Assembly (NCBI GenBank): GCA_900551335.1
Contig: URVO01000072.1
Coordinates: forward strand, 1 to 7,175
DNA: 7,175 nt
Origin: an uncultured Phascolarctobacterium sp.
GTDB taxonomy: Bacteria > Bacillota > Negativicutes > Acidaminococcales > Acidaminococcaceae
Direction: 5' to 3'
Under the pieces are notes generated by a model, which saw only the letters and a program-made list of their open reading frames with translations, did not search any database and had not been told where the DNA came from. Numbering within the stretch: position 1 is the first letter of the stretch; the number at the start of each line of letters is the position of its first letter. Positions 1-5,798 of this stretch are shown in pieces. The translations under genes and the position numbers were made by a program.

Positions 1-1
1 C

Positions 2-1402
2 CTGCCGCAGAATAAGATTGCTAACCTCAAGGATATTAATAAATGCGTGCAAAAGCTCGAAGAGGAATACCGTGCCGGCGGCTATATCCTGGCGCGTGTT
101 ACCGACGTGCATATGGAGCAGGACGGTACGCTGAAGGTTACCGTCAACGAGGGCAATGTTGAGGACTTCAAGGTGAAGGGTAACGTTAAGACGAAGGATT
201 ACGTTGTTATCCGCGAGATGCGTTTGAAGAAGGGCAAGCCCTTCAATGCGAAGGATGCACGTCGCAGTATGCAGCGCGTTTATAACCTTGGCTACTTTGA
301 AGACGTAAATATCAAGCTGAACCCCGGTCGTGAGCCGAACGCTGTTGAGGTAGAGATTTCCGTAGTCGAGATGAATACGGGTACCTTTGGTATCGGCGCT
401 GGCTACAGCAATGCAGACGGCTTTGTGGGCATGATTTCTATCGGCGACAAAAACTTCCGTGGTACCGGCGACAAGATTAATGTGCGCTGGGAGTTCGGCG
501 GCGAGGATAACAAGAACTATGATTTCAGCTATACCCGTCCGTGGATTGACAGCAAGGAAACCAGCGCTACGCTGAATCTGTACGATATTACGAATGAATA
601 TGCTGACTATAATATCGACGGCGATGAACTTGCTCGTTATGACAAAAAGCGTCGCGGTCAGGAAATCACCTTCAGCCGTAAGACGAACAATGAATTCATC
701 AGCAATTATGTAACCATCAAGAACCGCGATGATATCTATAAGGGCGTTGCCGACGGCTATGAAGGCGATTCCCAGTATTATGAAAACAATTTCAAAACTG
801 ATTCTAAATATAAAGACTGGATGCCAAGCACTCCTGAAGCACGTCGTGCAGAAAACTTCGGTACGACTCGCAGCCTGACCTTTGGCCGTGTTTATGATTC
901 TCGTGATAATATTTATGATCCGCATGAAGGCAAGCGTATCGGCTACAGCATGGAGTGGGCCGGCGGCCTGGGCGGCGACTTTGACTTTACGAAGTGGACC
1001 GCTGACTGGCGCTACTACTACCGTGCAGGCGGCGAGAGCGTTTGGGCGCTGAACCTCGGCGCAGGCTATGCAAGCGGCAATATGCCTCTGTCTCAACGCT
1101 TCACAATGGGCGGCAGCGACACGCTGCGCGGCTATGAGGATGATCAGTTCCGTGGCAACAGCATGCTGAAGGCTACGCTGGAATACCGCTTCCCGATTGT
1201 CAAGAAGGTACAGGGCGTACTCTTCACTGATAACGGCTATGCTTGGGATAAGCGTCATGAGGATGCCTTTGATATGGGCTTGATTAAGAACAGCTATGGT
1301 GTTGGTCTGCGTATCAATTCGCCGCTTGGTCCGGTTAAGCTGGACTATGGCTATGGCGAGGACGGTGGCAAGTTCCACTTTAGCTTCGGCGGTCAGTTCT
1401 AA
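2..1402 (+). CDS. bamA: BamA outer-membrane protein assembly factor (5'-truncated: last POTRA domains and full barrel)
   Basis: BamA is the central OM beta-barrel that folds and inserts other barrel proteins. The reading frame is open from base 2 with no stop, so the gene begins upstream of the window; a GTG at 47 is an internal codon, not a start. The visible 466 residues hold the end of one POTRA domain (about 1-50), a complete last POTRA (about 51-123, with the NLGYFEDV segment typical of POTRA helix-strand junctions), then a barrel of about 340 residues. The L6-loop motif appears as LRGY (375-378; VRGF in E. coli), within GGSDTLRGYED. The protein ends in FHFSFGGQF, a beta-signal with terminal Phe. 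TamA (same Omp85 family) is the main alternative, but the following OmpH/lpxD genes favour BamA. The next gene starts 8 bases after the stop, which suggests co-transcription. Confidence 0.95.
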   Translation: MPQNKIANLKDINKCVQKLEEEYRAGGYILARVTDVHMEQDGTLKVTVNEGNVEDFKVKGNVKTKDYVVIREMRLKKGKPFNAKDARRSMQRVYNLGYFEDVNIKLNPGREPNAVEVEISVVEMNTGTFGIGAGYSNADGFVGMISIGDKNFRGTGDKINVRWEFGGEDNKNYDFSYTRPWIDSKETSATLNLYDITNEYADYNIDGDELARYDKKRRGQEITFSRKTNNEFISNYVTIKNRDDIYKGVADGYEGDSQYYENNFKTDSKYKDWMPSTPEARRAENFGTTRSLTFGRVYDSRDNIYDPHEGKRIGYSMEWAGGLGGDFDFTKWTADWRYYYRAGGESVWALNLGAGYASGNMPLSQRFTMGGSDTLRGYEDDQFRGNSMLKATLEYRFPIVKKVQGVLFTDNGYAWDKRHEDAFDMGLIKNSYGVGLRINSPLGPVKLDYGYGEDGGKFHFSFGGQF

Positions 1403-1410
1403 GCTCGGCG

Positions 1411-2682
1411 ATGAAGCTGAATCAAATACTCTTTTTTGCTGCAATGGTGAGCTTTTTGCCATTGCAGCAAGCTTTTTCTGCCCCTGTTGCACAGGTCGAG
1501 GTACAGGTCGTAGATACGCAGGGCGGTACCAGCCAGCTGCTGCTGGAGAAGATGGGCAGCAGTATGCAGGTGGTGGCAGATCAGTTGTTTTTGGAGCGTG
1601 ACAGCGAGAAGCTTGCTGCCTGTCAGGCTGATTATGTGCATCTGCTGCAGGAAATCGGTGAGCGTGTTTTTACAGGCTATGAGCTGCTTGATGTGCAGAT
1701 GGAGCCTGGCGTCCGTACTAAGCTGGTGCTGTATGCGCGGCCTTGGAGCGGCGTAATCGAAAAGCCTGTTATTGATCTGCAGTTTTCCGGCGTTGAGCCG
1801 CAGACGGCGAAGCTTCTGGAGCAGCGCATTCCGCAGCTGGAGGCGCAGCTGGAGCAGACGATTCGAGGTGCGTCGGTAGACGCCGGTGACTGGGCCGGAG
1901 GCGTGCTGCGCAAGCTGGTGCGCGAGGAGATTGCACGTGAGCTGCCGGAGTTTAAGGCTGCTGTCGATGTGGTGCAGGAGGAAAACAAGACTGCCGTACA
2001 GGTGGTGATTTATCCTATGGGACAGCTGGTGCGCACTGTACGCTATGAGCTGCGCAGTGAGGATATTCCGAATATCCTGCTCATGCAGCAAAAGTATAAA
2101 TACCAAAGAGAATGCGACAAGCTGCGTGGATTGCCTGTGGCCTATGTGCAGCGTCACCGCGAGGAGCTGGAGCAGCAGCTGGCGGCAAAGCTCATGGCGG
2201 AGCAGATGCTGAAAAATTATCAGCTGCAGCCGTCTGTACAGCTGACTCCGGGGGCGGATTTGGGCGTAAATATCATGCTGACCTCGCACGAGTATAAAAT
2301 CTGGTTCGAGGGCTATGGTGATATCGGGCGTTCCAGCGATAATCTGTCGGGTAAGGCGCATCTCGGCAAATATATTTCACCGCGTGACGAAATCTTTGCA
2401 GAGGCCGAGATTATTCTGGATGACGTTGACTGGCTTTTTTGTGCAGGCTTGTCCCACGAATGGGGCAAGAGCAGCTGGAGCTATGTGCGCCGCATGCCGA
2501 CGGGCGATAATGCTTACCGCCTGGAGTATAGCCTGAGTCCGAAATGGCGGCTCAGGGCAGAGCATTTTTCCGGTGAGAACCGCAACGAGTTCGGCGTGCG
2601 CTACCGCATTCATGAGTTTCTAAGCACGGAATATGTCTACGGCGGCGACGAATTTTATTTACGTATTATAGGAAATCTGTAG
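1411..2682 (+). CDS. Exported protein of unknown family, POTRA-like modules plus C-terminal beta-strand domain
   Basis: I do not recognise this 423-residue protein. Residues 1-24 look like a Sec signal peptide (K2, hydrophobic 6-18, cleavage near AFS/A at 23-24) without a lipobox. By eye, residues 28-110, 118-202 and 205-292 each read strand, helix, helix, strand, strand, the order of a POTRA domain. Residues 294-423 alternate polar and hydrophobic residues in about 8-10 short strands, rich in Tyr/Trp/Arg and ending in FYLRIIGNL, as a small barrel or beta-sheet might. The ATG at 1411 lies 8 bases after the bamA stop with only a weak Shine-Dalgarno, so translational coupling is likely. Function in OM assembly is inferred from position and predicted fold only; a TamB-like C-terminal beta domain or another OM protein are alternatives. 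The gene is certain, the role is not. Confidence 0.85.
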   Translation: MKLNQILFFAAMVSFLPLQQAFSAPVAQVEVQVVDTQGGTSQLLLEKMGSSMQVVADQLFLERDSEKLAACQADYVHLLQEIGERVFTGYELLDVQMEPGVRTKLVLYARPWSGVIEKPVIDLQFSGVEPQTAKLLEQRIPQLEAQLEQTIRGASVDAGDWAGGVLRKLVREEIARELPEFKAAVDVVQEENKTAVQVVIYPMGQLVRTVRYELRSEDIPNILLMQQKYKYQRECDKLRGLPVAYVQRHREELEQQLAAKLMAEQMLKNYQLQPSVQLTPGADLGVNIMLTSHEYKIWFEGYGDIGRSSDNLSGKAHLGKYISPRDEIFAEAEIILDDVDWLFCAGLSHEWGKSSWSYVRRMPTGDNAYRLEYSLSPKWRLRAEHFSGENRNEFGVRYRIHEFLSTEYVYGGDEFYLRIIGNL

Positions 2683-2684
2683 CA

Positions 2685-2698
2685 ATTCTTGAAAGAAT
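2685..2698. promoter_or_regulatory. Inverted repeat overlapping the -35 box (possible operator)
   Basis: ATTCTT (2685-2690) and AAGAAT (2693-2698) form 6-base arms around a GA centre. The repeat covers the -35 element of the ompH promoter and starts 3 bases after the upstream stop codon. A site here could bind a repressor. The arms are short and AT-rich, so chance occurrence is quite possible. Confidence 0.3.
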
Positions 2699-2717
2699 GA
2701 GCGTAGACTGATATAAT
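2689..2717 (+). promoter_or_regulatory. Strong sigma-70/sigma-A promoter for the ompH block
   Basis: The -35 box is TTGAAA (2689-2694, 5 of 6 consensus). A 17-base spacer separates it from a perfect TATAAT (2712-2717), which is preceded by TG at 2709-2710, giving an extended -10. Transcription should start near 2724, leaving a leader of about 60 bases before the ompH start at 2785. It lies just after the stop of the unknown gene, so the ompH genes can be expressed apart from bamA. Confidence 0.8.
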
Positions 2718-2784
2718 AAGGTATATATCTGTAAGACGAGCTATTTGTCTAGATTTATAGAAAAAGAAAGTAGGGAATTTTATC

Positions 2785-3270
2785 ATGATGCAACAATTGC
2801 GCAATCCTAAGAATGTGAAGCTTATCTCTTTGTTTATTGCAGCTATTTTTGTTCTTGGCTGCTTTGCTTTGTCTGTAACGCAGAGCGGTTTTGGCAAAAA
2901 TGCGATGGCGGCTTCCAGTGAATCTGCTATCGGCGTGGTAAACTATCAGATGATCGTTTCGCAAAGCCCTGACCTGAATTCTGTGAACGATGCAATGCAA
3001 AAGGAAATTGCTGAGGCTCAGAAGGAATTCAACGAGAAGAGCAAGAGCATGAATGAGGATGAGAAGAGAAAGTATTATACTCAGCTGCAGGAGCGTCTGC
3101 AAAACAAGCAGAAGGAGCTTATGGATCCGGTTATGAAAAAAATCGAAGCTACGATTAAAAAGATTGCCGATAAAAAAGGCCTGTCTGTTGTAGTGGAGAA
3201 GAGCACTGTTGTTTTTGGCGGTGTCGACATTACTGATGAAGTAGCAAAGGCTCTGCAGTCCGGCAAATAA
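2785..3270 (+). CDS. ompH: OmpH/Skp-family periplasmic chaperone (first of three)
   Basis: Skp/OmpH proteins are periplasmic chaperones that hold unfolded OM proteins on their way to the Bam complex. The 161 residues are the usual length. A basic N-terminus (R6, K9, K12) is followed by a hydrophobic stretch (13-31) and a possible cleavage site at AMA/A (40-43). The distance from hydrophobic core to cleavage site is long and there is a VLGC at 23-26, so a retained anchor or a poor lipobox are alternatives. The mature part shows the family plan: N-terminal strand (IGVVNYQMIVSQSP), charged coiled-coil arms (about 66-130), then a C-terminal strand part (LSVVVEKSTVVFGGVDITDE). The start is the first of two adjacent ATGs, with AGGGA at 2772-2776 as ribosome binding site. 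It is the first gene after the strong promoter. Confidence 0.93.
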   Translation: MMQQLRNPKNVKLISLFIAAIFVLGCFALSVTQSGFGKNAMAASSESAIGVVNYQMIVSQSPDLNSVNDAMQKEIAEAQKEFNEKSKSMNEDEKRKYYTQLQERLQNKQKELMDPVMKKIEATIKKIADKKGLSVVVEKSTVVFGGVDITDEVAKALQSGK

Positions 3271-3275
3271 TTGCC
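3262..3275 (+). repeat. Stem-loop straddling the first ompH stop codon
   Basis: GGCAA (3262-3266) and TTGCC (3271-3275) are perfect complements around ATAA, which contains most of the TAA stop codon. Outer CTGC (3253-3256) and GCAG (3280-3283) could extend it imperfectly. No T-run follows, so it is not a standard terminator. It may affect mRNA processing or stability, or be chance. Confidence 0.35.
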
Positions 3276-3307
3276 CTGAGCAGTTTAATGCTTTTGTCAA
3301 TGCAAGG

Positions 3308-3313
3308 AAGGAG
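3308..3313 (+). promoter_or_regulatory. Ribosome binding site of the long OmpH-like lipoprotein gene
   Basis: AAGGAG lies 8 bases before the ATG at 3322 and fixes that start. Another ATG at 3317 is closer but out of frame. Confidence 0.8.
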
Positions 3314-3321
3314 TACATGCA

Positions 3322-4242
3322 ATGAACAAGTTGGGGACAACATGTGCGATGCTCGCAGCGGCCCTGCTGATTTCGGCATGTAATCCTGGTGTTCACAGCG
3401 TGCAGGAGAAGATAGCTGTTGTGAACTGGGAGCAGGCGGTTTCTGCCCATCCCGATTATAGCAGGCTGCAGCAGGGTGAAAAAATTCTTGCTGACCTTGT
3501 GAGCAAGCGCAAGGCGCAGGAGAACCTGGCGAAGGCACAGCTGAGCAGTTTGAATAAGCTGCGCGGTTTGCGGCAGCTGAGCCAGCAAAGCTTTTTGACT
3601 GCTGACTTTAATACGCAGATGGTTAATCTGCGTGAGCGTGAGAACATGAAGACGCAAAAGTTTATTGCCGCGGCGGAGGCCGAGGTTGATGCAGAGCTTG
3701 GCCCGCGCAAGAAGGAAATAGAGGACAGCTATCAGCTGCGCATTTTTAATCTGCGTGCGGTACTAGAGTCTGTAAAGCTGAAGCCTTTGGAGCGTAAGGC
3801 TGTGGAGCAGGAGCTTGCTGCAGCTCAGCGTGAGCGCGGCAGCAGGATTCATGCGCTGCAGGCTGAGCGGAAGGCAATGCTTGATGCACGCGTGCAGCCG
3901 TATCTGGCTGCATCGCAGCAGCGGCTGGCCGATGAAGGGGCAAAGCTCCATGCTAAGCTTGCAAGCGAGCTGCAGGCTCCTGACGAGCGCGACAAGGAGA
4001 TGCTGAGCGCAGCGCCGCAGGCGCTGAATAATGCGCTGAGCATTATGGACCGCGAGATTGATAAGCAGCAGGAAAAAAATGAACAGCTGCAAAAGCAGAT
4101 TAACAGCGATATTGAAAGTCAGGCCGTGCGTCTGGCGCATGAACGCGGTTATTCTATCGTCTTTAATAAGTTTAAGGTCAACCTGAAGGCAGATGATATT
4201 ACTGATACTGTTATTCAGGCGTTGAAGAAGGACAAAAAATAA
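3322..4242 (+). CDS. Long OmpH/Skp-like lipoprotein with extended coiled coil (second of three)
   Basis: This 306-residue protein is about twice the length of a normal Skp. A lipoprotein signal ends in LISAC with C20 as the lipidation site, then NPG. The N-terminal strand (KIAVVNWEQAVSAHPDY, from about 30) and the C-terminal end (GYSIVFNKFKVNLKADDITDTVIQALKK) match the two halves of the OmpH fold. Between them lies a highly charged, Lys/Glu/Gln/Leu-rich helical insert (about 45-270) that should form very long coiled-coil arms. The protein is likely a membrane-tethered periplasmic chaperone or spacer. It sits 51 bases after the first ompH and 39 before the third, on the same transcript. Asn at +2 after the Cys leaves the choice of inner or outer membrane open. 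Family assignment is good; the role of the long arms is inference. Confidence 0.88.
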   Translation: MNKLGTTCAMLAAALLISACNPGVHSVQEKIAVVNWEQAVSAHPDYSRLQQGEKILADLVSKRKAQENLAKAQLSSLNKLRGLRQLSQQSFLTADFNTQMVNLRERENMKTQKFIAAAEAEVDAELGPRKKEIEDSYQLRIFNLRAVLESVKLKPLERKAVEQELAAAQRERGSRIHALQAERKAMLDARVQPYLAASQQRLADEGAKLHAKLASELQAPDERDKEMLSAAPQALNNALSIMDREIDKQQEKNEQLQKQINSDIESQAVRLAHERGYSIVFNKFKVNLKADDITDTVIQALKKDKK

Positions 4243-4249
4243 TTTGTCC
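4230..4249 (+). repeat. Stem-loop straddling the second ompH-like stop codon
   Basis: GGACAAA (4230-4236) pairs perfectly with TTTGTCC (4243-4249); the six-base loop AAATAA ends with the stop codon TAA. No T-run follows. It resembles the smaller repeat over the stop codon of the preceding ompH gene. Confidence 0.35.
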
Positions 4250-4281
4250 GGGATATAAAAGCAAGTGAGGTTTTATTGATT

Positions 4282-4686
4282 ATGAAAAAATTATTGGCTG
4301 GTCTGATGATTGCAGCGGCTATGTTCAGCTTTGGCTGCGGTCGTAATGCAGAGTTTGGTACTGTAGATATGAGCAAGCTGGAGGCTGAAGCTCCGATTGT
4401 GAAGACTACACAGGAAGATTTAACTAAAAAAATGAATGACCTGAAGGTACAGATGGACAAGGATATGGAAGGCAAATCCGGCGATGCTGCTAAGAAGGTC
4501 GCTGAGGATTATTCTGCTAAAGCTAAGCTTGTACAAAGTGAAGCACAGAACAAGCTGAAATCCAGTCTGGACAGCGCTCTGAATCAGGTTGCTAAGGAAA
4601 AAAGCTTAGGTGCTATTTTAGATAAACGTGCTGTTCCGCAGGGCGGTCAGGATGTTACTAACGATGTAATCGCAAAAATGAAATAA
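4282..4686 (+). CDS. Short OmpH/Skp-like probable lipoprotein (third of three)
   Basis: The product has 134 residues if translated from ATG 4282, which gives a normal MKKLLAG signal start. A TTG at 4276 is in frame and lies closer to the GAGG at 4267-4270, but adds only two residues. The signal runs to C19 (FSFGC), a weak lipobox because -3 is Ser and -2 is Phe, so lipidation is probable rather than certain. The mature part keeps the OmpH outline: a short strand (FGTVDMSKLEAEAP), a Lys/Asp/Glu-rich coiled-coil segment (about 45-100), and a C-terminal GAILDKRAVPQGGQDVTNDVIAKM that parallels the VVFGGVDITDEV end of the first copy. It is AT-richer than its neighbours. It is the last gene before a strong terminator and is probably a third OM-protein chaperone or a regulatory partner of the other two. 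Confidence 0.85.
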   Translation: MKKLLAGLMIAAAMFSFGCGRNAEFGTVDMSKLEAEAPIVKTTQEDLTKKMNDLKVQMDKDMEGKSGDAAKKVAEDYSAKAKLVQSEAQNKLKSSLDSALNQVAKEKSLGAILDKRAVPQGGQDVTNDVIAKMK

Positions 4687-4696
4687 GCAGTACCCT

Positions 4697-4726
4697 AAAG
4701 CGGGCGGAGCGTCCGCCCGCTTTTTT
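4697..4726 (+). terminator. Strong rho-independent terminator after the ompH block
   Basis: GCGGGCGGA (4700-4708) pairs perfectly with TCCGCCCGC (4712-4720) around the loop GCG. AAA at 4697-4699 can extend the stem into the T-run TTTTTT (4721-4726). A second small repeat (TGCGC/GCGCA, 4726-4738) follows at once. The terminator separates the chaperone genes from lpxD by transcription, or reduces readthrough. Confidence 0.9.
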
Positions 4727-4749
4727 GCGCTTAGCGCAGAAGCTGCTAT

Positions 4750-4754
4750 GGAGG
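4750..4754 (+). promoter_or_regulatory. Ribosome binding site of lpxD
   Basis: GGAGG lies 6 bases before the ATG at 4761. The nearer ATG at 4748 overlaps this site and is out of frame, so 4761 is the start. Confidence 0.85.
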
Positions 4755-4760
4755 TAAAAA

Positions 4761-5783
4761 ATGGAGAAGAGTGTTAAAGAGTTAGCTGAATTTTTAAAGG
4801 GAACGGTGGAGCATGATAATCCTGAGCTGAAAATCACCGGTGTCAACGGTCTTGTTGAAGCTGGTCCGCAGGATATTTCCTTTGCTGTACCGCCGCATGT
4901 TGAGCATTGCCATCTGAGCAAGGCTGGTGTCATGGTGCTGAGTCCGGAGGATCCGGAGCTTGATGGCCGTCCTGTTATCAGAGTGGCTAATCCGCGTGCT
5001 GCCTTTGCTGCACTGCTGGAGCTGTTCCGTCCGCAGGAGGAGGTAGAGCGCGTTGTCAGCCCCTATGCTTTCATTTCTAAGAAAGCAAAGATTGGTGCGA
5101 ATGTTGCTATCCAGCCGTTTGCTGTTGTTGAGGACGATGCTGTTATTGGCGACGGCTGCGTTATCTATCCGCATGCTTACGTTGGCAAACGTGTAAAAAT
5201 GGGCAAGGACTGCACTCTGTATCCGAACACCACTATCCGTGAGGACTGCGTGCTGGGCGACCGTGTTATTCTGCAATCCGGCGCTGTTATCGGCGGCGAC
5301 GGCTTTGGCTATATTACGCAAAACGGCAAGCACAGCAAGGTGCTGCAGACCGGCAACGTTGTGCTGGAGGACGATGTAGAAATTGGCAACAATACCTGTA
5401 TTGACCGCGCAACTGTGGACAGCACGATTGTAGGCAAGGGCACGAAGATTGATAACCTTGTACATCTCGGTCATAACGACGTTCTGGGCGAAAACTGCCT
5501 GGTTGTTGCGCATGTCGGCATTTCCGGCAGCGTTACCGTTGGCAACAATGTTACCTTCGCTGGTCAGGTCGGCACTGTCGGCCATATCACCATTGGCAGC
5601 AATTGCGTTTTCGGCGGCAAGACTGGTATCACCAACAATGTACCGGATAATTCCGTTATGGGCGGCTTCCCGGCTATGCCGATGAAGGAATGGCTGCGTC
5701 AGGAGGCGAATGTGCGCAAGGTCGGCGATATGCTCAAGCGCGTTAAGGCGTTGGAGAAGGAACTGGCTCAACTGAAAAAGTAA
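4761..5783 (+). CDS. lpxD: LpxD, UDP-3-O-acylglucosamine N-acyltransferase
   Basis: LpxD transfers a 3-hydroxyacyl chain from acyl-ACP to the amino group of UDP-3-O-acyl-glucosamine, the third step of lipid A synthesis, in the cytoplasm. The 340 residues match the usual length (341 in E. coli). Residues 1-95 form the N-terminal uridine-binding domain (ending with the NPRAAFAALLELF segment). Residues about 100-315 form the left-handed hexapeptide-repeat helix (IGANVAI, IGDGCVI, VGNNVTF, IGSNCVF). The GGDGFGY signature is at 178-184. H238 (in VHLGHN) fits the catalytic His of E. coli LpxD (H239), and H275 (in GTVGH) fits H276. The C-terminal helix (318-340) is a short coiled coil. The protein appears complete and active. 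It is followed 12 bases later by the acyltransferase gene. Confidence 0.97.
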   Translation: MEKSVKELAEFLKGTVEHDNPELKITGVNGLVEAGPQDISFAVPPHVEHCHLSKAGVMVLSPEDPELDGRPVIRVANPRAAFAALLELFRPQEEVERVVSPYAFISKKAKIGANVAIQPFAVVEDDAVIGDGCVIYPHAYVGKRVKMGKDCTLYPNTTIREDCVLGDRVILQSGAVIGGDGFGYITQNGKHSKVLQTGNVVLEDDVEIGNNTCIDRATVDSTIVGKGTKIDNLVHLGHNDVLGENCLVVAHVGISGSVTVGNNVTFAGQVGTVGHITIGSNCVFGGKTGITNNVPDNSVMGGFPAMPMKEWLRQEANVRKVGDMLKRVKALEKELAQLKK

Positions 5784-5798
5784 GGATGTGAAAATTTG
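5782..5798 (+). promoter_or_regulatory. Ribosome binding site and TTG start of the acyltransferase gene
   Basis: AAGGA at 5782-5786 overlaps the lpxD stop and precedes TTG at 5796. ATG 5786 and GTG 5788 are out of frame, and the next in-frame ATG would delete the first 13 residues of the membrane segment, so TTG is the best start. Confidence 0.65.

Noticed and set aside
47..49. GTG as a start codon of bamA
   Set aside because: The frame is open upstream to base 2 and the residues before it continue POTRA-like sequence, so the true start is outside the window.
1399..2361. Long open frame (320 codons) on the minus strand across the unknown gene
   Set aside because: The product is Leu/His/Gln-rich low-complexity sequence, the mirror of CTG/CAG-rich codons on the plus strand; it has no ribosome binding site or domain sense.
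2755..3657. 300-codon minus-strand open frame opposite the first and second ompH genes
   Set aside because: It runs across two well-supported genes, their intergenic region and the leader; composition is that of a shadow frame.
4589..4619. Possible promoter for lpxD inside the third ompH gene (TTGCTA, 19 bases, TGcTATTTT)
   Set aside because: The -35 match is moderate, the spacer long and the -10 weak, and it lies upstream of the strong terminator, so it could not bypass it.
4726..4738. TGCGC-TTA-GCGCA repeat as an independent terminator
   Set aside because: Only five paired bases and no following T-run; at most an accessory to the preceding terminator.
4794..5771. 325-codon minus-strand open frame covering nearly all of lpxD
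   Set aside because: LpxD is unmistakable on the plus strand. The antisense frame stays open because lpxD rarely uses codons whose complements are stops; the protein lacks recognisable motifs.
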